A program made the position numbers and the translations under genes. The notes under the pieces were generated by a model. That model was not told where the DNA came from. It saw only the letters and a list, made by a program, of their open reading frames with translations, and did not search any database. From positions 2,604,001 to 2,668,000 of the forward strand of contig OY776216.1 of NCBI GenBank assembly GCA_963675435.1: a stretch of 64,000 nt of DNA. Reading direction: 5' to 3'. Below are positions 57,246-64,000 of this stretch, one piece after another. Each line of letters opens with the position of its first letter. Position 1 is the stretch's first letter. This DNA comes from Saccharicrinis sp963675435 (lineage in GTDB: Bacteria > Bacteroidota > Bacteroidia > Bacteroidales > Marinilabiliaceae).

Positions 57246-59570
57246 TTATTCATATCTCAATGCTTCCACGGGATTGCGTGTTGCTGCTTTCCAGCTTTGC
57301 CAGGTTACAGAAACGATGGCAATAGTTATGGCTAACGATCCAGCTAGTGCAAAAATCCACCAACTTAGAGTTGTTTTGTAAGCAAAGTTTTCGAGCCATT
57401 TATTCATAATAAAATAGGCAATAGGGGAGGCGATTATAAAGGCTATCATAACCCATTTTATAAAGTCTTTATTTAGTAGCATCAGTACTTCTGATATTTT
57501 AGCTCCATTCACTTTTCTGATTCCTATTTCTTTTGTTTTTTGTATAGATAAAAAGATGATTTGTCCCAGCAATCCTATTACAGTAAGCATAATTGCAATA
57601 AGAGAAAGTGTTATGACAGAATTTGCCAGTTGTTTTTCTTTTTTATACATATTATCAAAAACAACATCATAAAACTCAAAAGAAAATAGTTCATCAGGCA
57701 CAACCTCATTCCATACTTGTTTTAGTTGACTTATTTGGTTTTGAGTATTGCCTTTTGATAACCTTAGGCTTAGCGTATTAATTTCAGAATCGTCAAAAAG
57801 TAAGCATACCGGCTTAACTAACTCGTGCATGGATGCGTAATTAAAATCCTTCACAACACCAATAACTTCATATCCTTCTTTAGGATTATTGTTGTAGCGT
57901 TTGTTTTTTAAATCTGACCATTCATATTTTTTTAAGGCAGCTTCATTCATAATACAAGCCTTATTTAAATCACCAGAGAAAAAAGGTCTTCCTTTAATTA
58001 GTGACATATCAAACGTTTTGATAAAGTTACTGTCTACCTTTATACAATTTAGCATGAATTCGTTTGCGCTAGCACTGCCCATTAATAGGTTTATTTCTCC
58101 AGGACTACCATTGCTATATGATGATGATTTTACAAAGCTTAGTGAATTTATCTGTTGTTGTAAGGCATCTTTTTGCTTAAAGTCTAAAGGAATAGCTATT
58201 TTAACTAAATTTTGTTTATTAAATCCCTGATCAGCAGAGTTCATGTATTTCAATTGTTTTAATATGGTTATTGCACCTATTAACAATATGATGGAAGCTA
58301 CAAATTGCAGGGTAATTAAAGTCGATTTTATAGGAAGGGTAGTATTTTTCTCCTGTTTGTTCTTAATTCCCTTAATTACATTAATTTTTAGGGTTGTTTG
58401 AATAGGAACAATTATGGTTGCAAGTATGATGATTGTATTTAACAGGAGAAAACTAAACAATATAAATGAATTAAACAGCATAGAAGGGTCTATCACTGTA
58501 CTGAATAAATTTGTGGCCAGATTAGCAAATATATAAACCAAAAGGAAAGAGATTAAAGTAACAGAAAGTAGTATAATTAAAGATTCGGACATGAAATAAA
58601 GAATCATTTGAAAATTACCGGCTCCATTGATCTTTTTAATACTTACTTCTTGTGTTTTAGTTTGCAGTATAGACAAAGTAAAATTAATATAATTTATAAC
58701 TGATAATATCAGGATAATTAAAGCAATTATTGAGATAATACTTAAGTAAGAAGGATTTCCAGAACGAACTTCACTTCCTTCAATATCTTTTGTTAGATAA
58801 ATATTATCCAGAGGTTGAATAGCAAAAGTTTTCACTCTTGTTTGATGATCTTTTATAACTGCATTAAAATTTTTAATAAAACTTTCAGGATTTGTGTTAG
58901 AGTTTAGAACTATATATTGAGGAATAGGATTGTAGCAATCTCCCTTATTACATACATATGACAATCTTAAGTCTTCGGTTTGTGCATTTATCAGATATTC
59001 TGCATTTAGACTGCTGTTTTCAGGAAAATCTTCAATTATAGCAGTAATTGTTAAATCAAACATATTATCCAGATTAACTATTTTTCCCAAAGGATTGTTA
59101 TCTCCAAAAAGTTTGTTAGCAGTACTTTGAGTCAGGATAATTGACATACTTTCAGAGAACGGATTCTTTCTTAATTTGCTTATTACTGACTGATGAAATA
59201 CATTGAAGTAATTATTTGTTGTTGATATGCCTGATTTTGTTTTTATGATATTGGAATCACTTTTTAATGACATTTCCCACTGAAATCGATCAACGGGAGC
59301 ATTGCTTACTACATCCGGGAAAAGATTACTAATATCATCGGCTAAATTAAAATCAAGTCCGCAATTGGAATTGTCTGCATCGTACAAACGATAGATATTT
59401 TTATGATTAGAATAACAGTGATCAATAGTAAGTTCATGATAAATATATATTGCAGATAATAAAAAAACTGTAATTCCAATTGTTAATCCACTAATAGTAA
59501 ATAATGTATAGGTTGCATTCTTTTTTAAATTTCGGAATGCATGAACGATATTGTACATAAATATTTTCAT
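57246..59570 (-). CDS. MacB/FtsX-type ABC transporter permease 2
   Basis: A 774-residue protein. N-terminal TM (TYTLFTISGLTIGITVFLLS), periplasmic domain with NPLGKIVNLDNMFDLTITAI, two FtsX halves, and KTKEIGIRKVNGAKISEVLM near the C-terminus; it ends SWKAATRNPVEALRYE. Each half has about four helices. Paralogous to its neighbours. It is 112 bases behind permease 1, which leaves room for an internal promoter. Confidence 0.9.
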   Translation of the reverse strand: MKIFMYNIVHAFRNLKKNATYTLFTISGLTIGITVFLLSAIYIYHELTIDHCYSNHKNIYRLYDADNSNCGLDFNLADDISNLFPDVVSNAPVDRFQWEMSLKSDSNIIKTKSGISTTNNYFNVFHQSVISKLRKNPFSESMSIILTQSTANKLFGDNNPLGKIVNLDNMFDLTITAIIEDFPENSSLNAEYLINAQTEDLRLSYVCNKGDCYNPIPQYIVLNSNTNPESFIKNFNAVIKDHQTRVKTFAIQPLDNIYLTKDIEGSEVRSGNPSYLSIISIIALIILILSVINYINFTLSILQTKTQEVSIKKINGAGNFQMILYFMSESLIILLSVTLISFLLVYIFANLATNLFSTVIDPSMLFNSFILFSFLLLNTIIILATIIVPIQTTLKINVIKGIKNKQEKNTTLPIKSTLITLQFVASIILLIGAITILKQLKYMNSADQGFNKQNLVKIAIPLDFKQKDALQQQINSLSFVKSSSYSNGSPGEINLLMGSASANEFMLNCIKVDSNFIKTFDMSLIKGRPFFSGDLNKACIMNEAALKKYEWSDLKNKRYNNNPKEGYEVIGVVKDFNYASMHELVKPVCLLFDDSEINTLSLRLSKGNTQNQISQLKQVWNEVVPDELFSFEFYDVVFDNMYKKEKQLANSVITLSLIAIMLTVIGLLGQIIFLSIQKTKEIGIRKVNGAKISEVLMLLNKDFIKWVMIAFIIASPIAYFIMNKWLENFAYKTTLSWWIFALAGSLAITIAIVSVTWQSWKAATRNPVEALRYE

Positions 59571-59682
59571 AATTTCTGATTTAGATTCAATGGATAATTA
59601 AAACCTCTTCTAGCTCTCCAAATGGGAGAATACTGATTTATTACTTGATTTTTCACAAAGGGTATTTTGTTACAGTATGGCC

Positions 59683-62022
59683 TTACTCATATCTCAAAGC
59701 CTCTACTGGATTACGAGTAGCAGCTTTCCAGCTTTGCCATGTGATAGTAACCATAGCAATAAACAGGGAGATCAATCCGGATACGGCAAATATCCACCAA
59801 CTCATTTCTGTTTTGTAGGCAAAGTCTTGTAGCCAGTTATTTAATACAAACCATGCAAAGGGAGTTGCAATAATAAAGGCAATCGCAATCCACTTTATAA
59901 AATCTTTGTTGATAAGAAAAACAACTTCAGCTGTTTGGGCACCATTTACTTTACGGATACCGATTTCTTTAACGCGGTCGCGAGATATAAATACAACTAA
60001 TCCTAATACTCCTGTTATAGCTAACAGCATACACCATAACGAAACAAATTCAATAAAACGGGCTGTGTTTTTTTCTTTGGCATATAGTTCATTTAAAGAG
60101 TCATCTAAAAATTGAACCTCAAAATTATTTTCAGGATCAAATTCTTTTGCTTTGGCAGTAATACGATGGAACAGTTGAGTGTAATTAGTTGCTTTTACTC
60201 TAAGTAATAATTCTTCTTTTCGGGTGTCGGTGCGCCAAAAGAGCATGGGCAGAATGTCTTCTTTTAATGAAGAAAAGTGAAAATTTTTAGCTATACCTAC
60301 AATGGGTCCTTCAAAGTCAAAGCCAGGATAATTTTTCTCCAGAGGATTAGTCCATCCAAATTCATTAATCGCTTTTCGGTTTAAGATAAAGCTATTAATA
60401 TCAGCTTTAGAGTTTCTTTTAAATGCTCGTCCCTCATCCATCTCTATGTTAAAGAAACTGATAAAGCGGTCGTCAACAGGCCATGCTTTTAATTGCACGT
60501 ATTGTCCATCTATTTCTCGTCCCCATCCCATAACCACCTTTCCTGGAATAAACTGTGTATAGGTATAATCAACTATTGCAGTATCTTTTAAAAGTTCCTG
60601 AGCGAATGCCTCGGCATGATTTTCTATACTTTTGGTAGTATGAAGAAAAACAACATTTTCTTTGTTGATACCCAGATCGAAGTTATTCCAGAAGTTTAAT
60701 TGCTTTTCAATCATTAGAGATGATGATAGTAATGCAATGGTAAATACAAACTGTAGTGTTACTAATATATTACGAATTAATTTGCCTTTTCCTTTAAAAT
60801 ATCCGGTTCCTTTAATTGCTTGAGCAAGGGGAGGCGACGAAATATAACGTGCCGGATAGATTCCAGAAATAATTCCGAATACAATGGCAAATGCAATAAA
60901 GATGAATAAGAAATAATATCTCCCATTTATGGCCAGTCCCTCAATATTAAATAAGGATTCGATACCAGAATAAACCTCATAATAGATCGCAAGAGAAATA
61001 GTTAGCGCTAAAAGTGAGATAGTTATGGCTTCTGCAATAATTTGCAGCATAGATGAAAATCGGTTACTACCCAATACTTGGGTAACAGATAGCGCTTTAG
61101 AACGAAGTGGTGCCTGAGAAGTCGAAAAGTTGATAAAATTTACCATACCCATAACAGCTAATACTATAGCTAATATTATCAGTACTTTTAGTATAATAGG
61201 ATTTACCGTTTTTACAGAGGTATTGCTTACGTCAAAATGAATCTCACTGTAAGGTTTCACATAGAAAATATCTTCATCTCCATATTTAGATTTAAAATAT
61301 TCAAAGGTTTCTACTAAATCATGAATAGACTCAATTTTTCTTGCTATATCGTAACTGTTTACATGATCTTTTAATTGTAATACAATTTGATAAGACCATT
61401 CGCTATATCTGTCATCCATTGACAAATTTTGTTGTGTATATGTAGCATAAGAAGTGATACAGTCGGTTGAAAAGGAACTTGTTTTAGGGAAATCTTCCAT
61501 AATACCAGTAATGGTAAATTTTTCTCCATAAATATTTATAGTTTCACCAATGGCAGTTTTGTCGTTAAAAAGCTTAGATGCCAGTGTTTGGGAAATAACG
61601 GCTGTATATGGATTTTTAAGGACCTTATCTTTTTCTCCTTGTAATAAATTGAAACTAAAAACATCAAAGAAATCAGCAGAGCCCATCATTCTCTTTGCAT
61701 CAAAAAAGGTTTTTGTAACTTGTAATTGGGGTGTAGTAACTCTTGTATCACCATAAAACTTTAATACAAGTGATTTTTCTACTTCAGGCAGATTTTTATC
61801 AATGACCTCTTTTAAAACCTCAGGTAAGTTATAATCGTACATCCTTGTCTTTAAAACATAGATGTTGTTTTTGTTTTCATGAAACTGATCAAAGCTTTTT
61901 TCATAGCTTACATAAAGACTTAATATAATAATACCTAAAAATGATATAACCAGACTTAATAATGTTAATATTGAAGAGGTTTTATACTTTAAAATCGACT
62001 TGAATAAACGTTTTATAAACAT
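59683..62022 (-). CDS. MacB/FtsX-type ABC transporter permease 1
   Basis: A 779-residue protein with an N-terminal TM (KTSSILTLLSLVISFLGIII), a periplasmic domain with KTAIGETINIYGEKFTITGI, and two FtsX halves; DRVKEIGIRKVNGAQTAEVV and ATRNPVEALRYE end the second. It lies directly after ATPase 1 (90 bases) and is the first permease in the locus, so the pair ATPase 1-permease 1 with the HlyD-type adaptor looks like a MacA-MacB-type exporter. Confidence 0.9.
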   Translation of the reverse strand: MFIKRLFKSILKYKTSSILTLLSLVISFLGIIILSLYVSYEKSFDQFHENKNNIYVLKTRMYDYNLPEVLKEVIDKNLPEVEKSLVLKFYGDTRVTTPQLQVTKTFFDAKRMMGSADFFDVFSFNLLQGEKDKVLKNPYTAVISQTLASKLFNDKTAIGETINIYGEKFTITGIMEDFPKTSSFSTDCITSYATYTQQNLSMDDRYSEWSYQIVLQLKDHVNSYDIARKIESIHDLVETFEYFKSKYGDEDIFYVKPYSEIHFDVSNTSVKTVNPIILKVLIILAIVLAVMGMVNFINFSTSQAPLRSKALSVTQVLGSNRFSSMLQIIAEAITISLLALTISLAIYYEVYSGIESLFNIEGLAINGRYYFLFIFIAFAIVFGIISGIYPARYISSPPLAQAIKGTGYFKGKGKLIRNILVTLQFVFTIALLSSSLMIEKQLNFWNNFDLGINKENVVFLHTTKSIENHAEAFAQELLKDTAIVDYTYTQFIPGKVVMGWGREIDGQYVQLKAWPVDDRFISFFNIEMDEGRAFKRNSKADINSFILNRKAINEFGWTNPLEKNYPGFDFEGPIVGIAKNFHFSSLKEDILPMLFWRTDTRKEELLLRVKATNYTQLFHRITAKAKEFDPENNFEVQFLDDSLNELYAKEKNTARFIEFVSLWCMLLAITGVLGLVVFISRDRVKEIGIRKVNGAQTAEVVFLINKDFIKWIAIAFIIATPFAWFVLNNWLQDFAYKTEMSWWIFAVSGLISLFIAMVTITWQSWKAATRNPVEALRYE

Positions 62023-62112
62023 GATGAGTTGTTTAATTAATGATGTTTAGATTTAGTTTTAGAAGTTCACCTTTCTCTTTGTTTCCTTCTCCTTGTCCTT
62101 TTTTTCCTTATC

Positions 62113-62811
62113 CTATACAAGTACTTCGCCCAACTGCTTTTTAACTTCTTCGGTTAATACTGCACCGTCAAATAAATTAACCACTCTATGCGCAAATTCT
62201 GAATCATGTAAAGAGTGTGTAACCATTACAATAGTGGTTCCTTCTTTATTTAATTCTGTAAGGAGATTCATTACTTCAAGTCCGTTTTTAGAATCCAGAT
62301 TACCAGTAGGCTCATCGGCTAAAATCAGCTTAGGATTGGCAACAACAGCTCTTGCAATGGCAACACGTTGTTGCTGACCTCCGGATAATTGTTGAGGAAA
62401 GTGTTTGCGACGGTGACTGATTTTCATTCGTTCCAGTACTTTTTCTACCATCTCCTTACGTTCCTTCGCTTTATATTTTAAATAGATAAGAGGTAGTTCA
62501 ACATTTTCGTACACGTTTAGCTCATCAATAAGGTTAAAGCTTTGAAATACAAACCCAATGTTCCCTTTTCTAAGCTGGGTTCTGTTTTTTTCCTTCAAAT
62601 GACCAACTTCTTTTCCATCGAAATAATAATTGCCACCTGAAGGATTATCTAACAATCCAACGATATTCAGTAAAGTTGACTTACCACATCCCGAAGGACC
62701 CATAATAGCTACAAATTCACCTTTTTCAATACGAAGATTTACATTGTTTAAAGCACTGGTTTCTATCTCTTCAGTGCGAAAGATTTTTGTTAAGTTTTCT
62801 GTTTTGATCAT
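62113..62811 (-). CDS. ABC transporter ATP-binding protein 1 (MacB/LolD-type)
   Basis: Read from ATG 62811 the protein is 232 residues; an upstream ATG (62880) adds 23 residues with no matching fold. Walker A GPSGCGKSTLLNI, Q-loop FVFQSFNLIDELNVYENVEL, signature LSGGQQQRVAIARA, Walker B LILADEPTGNLDS, switch His in VTHSLHDSEFAHRVV: all intact. It is the best-formed ATPase of the locus and precedes permease 1 by 90 bases. Confidence 0.95.
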   Translation of the reverse strand: MIKTENLTKIFRTEEIETSALNNVNLRIEKGEFVAIMGPSGCGKSTLLNIVGLLDNPSGGNYYFDGKEVGHLKEKNRTQLRKGNIGFVFQSFNLIDELNVYENVELPLIYLKYKAKERKEMVEKVLERMKISHRRKHFPQQLSGGQQQRVAIARAVVANPKLILADEPTGNLDSKNGLEVMNLLTELNKEGTTIVMVTHSLHDSEFAHRVVNLFDGAVLTEEVKKQLGEVLV

Positions 62812-62889
62812 AGCAACAGTTTTGAAGAAGGGAAAAAGGATAAGGGAACATGTAATTCCCGAACCATCCAAAAAATTCACCTTCTGGGA

Positions 62890-63249
62890 TTAAAAATTGT
62901 CTTTTCTAATTTTAATTATTTTAAATAACTGACTTGATATTTTTATTATTTTTTTATTTAGGATGTTATAATCATTTTCTGATAAATACGATAAGCGTTT
63001 TCCAATTAATAATTGAGTTCTTACTTCACCGGCAGAACCTTTAGCAATGAAGAGGAATTGAATAAACTCTTTGTTATATTGCCTTTCAAAGCCTTCGGCA
63101 ATATTTGAAGGAATAGAAACAGAAGCTCTACAAATTTGGTCACGAAATGAAAAGTCTTTACAGTTATTTAGTGTCTTATAAATTGTAGTACTAAATTCTA
63201 CTGCATTTTGCCATACATTTAAATCTTCAAATCTTTCAATTTTACTCAT
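62890..63249 (-). CDS. Four-helix bundle protein (23S IVP family)
   Basis: A 119-residue, almost all-helical protein. FEDLNVWQNAVEFSTTIY, FSFRDQICRASVSIPSNIAE and GFERQYNKEFIQFLFIAKGS mark the four-helix bundle family first found inside 23S rRNA intervening sequences. The 23S gene in this window has no such insertion. It sits between the HlyD-type adaptor gene and ATPase 1 in the same direction, 85 bases after the former. It may be a small mobile insert or a co-transcribed accessory; the role is unknown. Confidence 0.88.
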   Translation of the reverse strand: MSKIERFEDLNVWQNAVEFSTTIYKTLNNCKDFSFRDQICRASVSIPSNIAEGFERQYNKEFIQFLFIAKGSAGEVRTQLLIGKRLSYLSENDYNILNKKIIKISSQLFKIIKIRKDNF

Positions 63250-63334
63250 AGTATTTTAAGTTTAGACTTTAAAAATACACTTTTGCGTTAATCTAATTCT
63301 TTGCTGCTTGTTCCTTTTTCCTTTCTTCAATGTT

Positions 63335-64000
63335 TTATTTTAAAACAATCTTCTCATTATCTCCAAAAACATCATAGCTTGAGGTGATGACTTTTTCGCC
63401 GGGCACTAAACCTTCTAAAACTTCATAATATTGTGGATTTTGTTTTCCTATTTTAATAAAGCGTTTGGTAGCTTCAGTTTCATCATCATTTAGTACATAT
63501 ATCCATTGACCGCCAGTTGTCTGAAAAAAGCTTCCTCTGTTAATTAGTATGGCTTTGTTTGATTCGCCTAACTTAAGTTTGATATGGTAGCTCTGCCCAG
63601 TTCTGATGTTTTCTGGTTTGTGGCCATCAAAAACCAGATCAATATCAAATTTTCCGTTGCGAACTTCCGGATACACCTTCTTAATATGAAGCTGATATAC
63701 ATCCTGATTTCTTTCAAAGGTACCGGTTAGTTCCCTTTCAACTCTGTCGATGTAGTGCTCATCAATAGAAGAATTGACTTTGTAATTGGTTAGCACATTG
63801 ATCATTCCTATTCGGGTTCCTTGTCCAATAGATTGACCAAGTTCAGCATCAAGCATTCCTAACTGCCCGTCAACAGGAGCCTTTACATTCAGGTGATCCA
63901 AGCGATCATAAACAAGAGTTAAGTTTTTGCGCATTTTTTCCAAATCCTGTTCTAAGGTTTTCATCGAAGTCAGGCGCATTAATGAATCATTTTTTGCTTT
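63335..64000 (-). CDS. HlyD/RND-type periplasmic adaptor subunit, partial
   Basis: The frame is open to the right edge of the window, so the N-terminus lies beyond it. Visible: coiled-coil hairpin end (EQDLEKMRKNLTLVYDRLDH), lipoyl/barrel pieces (LNVKAPVDGQLGMLDAELGQ, IGMINVLTNYKVNSSIDEHY), the beta-barrel and membrane-proximal domain (GQSYHIKLKLGESNKAILIN) and a closing VPGEKVITSSYDVFGDNEKI. This is the adaptor that bridges an inner-membrane ABC exporter to an outer-membrane channel. It is the most upstream gene of the locus seen here. The internal ATG at 63979 is not the native start. Confidence 0.9.
   Translation of the reverse strand, partial: KAKNDSLMRLTSMKTLEQDLEKMRKNLTLVYDRLDHLNVKAPVDGQLGMLDAELGQSIGQGTRIGMINVLTNYKVNSSIDEHYIDRVERELTGTFERNQDVYQLHIKKVYPEVRNGKFDIDLVFDGHKPENIRTGQSYHIKLKLGESNKAILINRGSFFQTTGGQWIYVLNDDETEATKRFIKIGKQNPQYYEVLEGLVPGEKVITSSYDVFGDNEKIVLK

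Overview
The window is chromosomal DNA of a Bacteroidota bacterium, most likely of the order Marinilabiliales. The clues are an AT-rich genome, the 16S sequence, the rRNA promoters (TTTG near -33 and TATCTTTG near -7), type IX secretion sorting domains, TonB receptors with carboxypeptidase-like plug extensions, paired GH43 enzymes and serial MacB/FtsX-type permeases. Genus assignment would need a 16S comparison.

Layout. 1-4.9 kb is an accessory region: single, unrelated + strand genes (a truncated unknown, a winged-helix membrane protein, an STM3941-like protein, a DUF4172/Fic protein, a DUF3781 protein). Each of the first four is followed by its own inverted-repeat tail, a pattern like integron gene cassettes. 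A 124-bp tandem repeat lies here and again near 51.1 kb. 4.9-10.3 kb holds an ExbB/MotA-like protein and a divergent LytTR regulator, then a hybrid sensor kinase split in two frames by a C8 tract, then a membrane protein. 10.4-15.8 kb holds a decayed TonB receptor carrying two different MITE-like elements, a cation:proton antiporter, a D-2-hydroxyacid dehydrogenase and another MITE copy. 15.8-22.15 kb is a complete rRNA operon (16S-23S-5S, no spacer tRNA) behind three tandem promoters. 22.2-32.5 kb holds two near-identical IS66 elements (plus a duplicated 308-bp tnpC piece). Between them lie a T9SS-sorted trypsin-like protease, an S74-chaperone surface protein and a nuclease gene with an in-frame stop. 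33.4-36.5 kb is a pair of secreted GH43 enzymes. 37-47 kb holds housekeeping or envelope genes: DUF819 transporter, DoxX, TorF-like porin, chemotaxis receptor, VTT protein, PQQ-type sugar dehydrogenase, YkgJ cysteine-cluster protein, Nramp transporter. At 47-48.1 kb a SpoIIE/PP2C phosphatase has lost its front end at a partial MITE. 48.3-50.7 kb is an outer-membrane beta-barrel receptor. 51.3-64 kb is a long minus-strand efflux locus: HlyD-type adaptor (cut by the window end), a four-helix-bundle gene, ABC ATPase, three permeases, a second ATPase flanked by two permease relics, and a fourth permease.

How it fits together. The efflux locus is the largest co-directional block and probably forms one or two MacAB-like exporters built from paralogous permeases. 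The rest is single genes and short operons. The striking theme is gene decay and small-element activity: three copies of one 23-bp-TIR element, one copy of a TTAA-flanked element, two IS66 copies, two loci of the 124-bp repeat, and at least six broken or frame-split genes. No CRISPR array, tRNA gene, prophage or integrase is visible. No complete, clearly new defence system was found; the cassette-like array at the left end is the best candidate for something undescribed.
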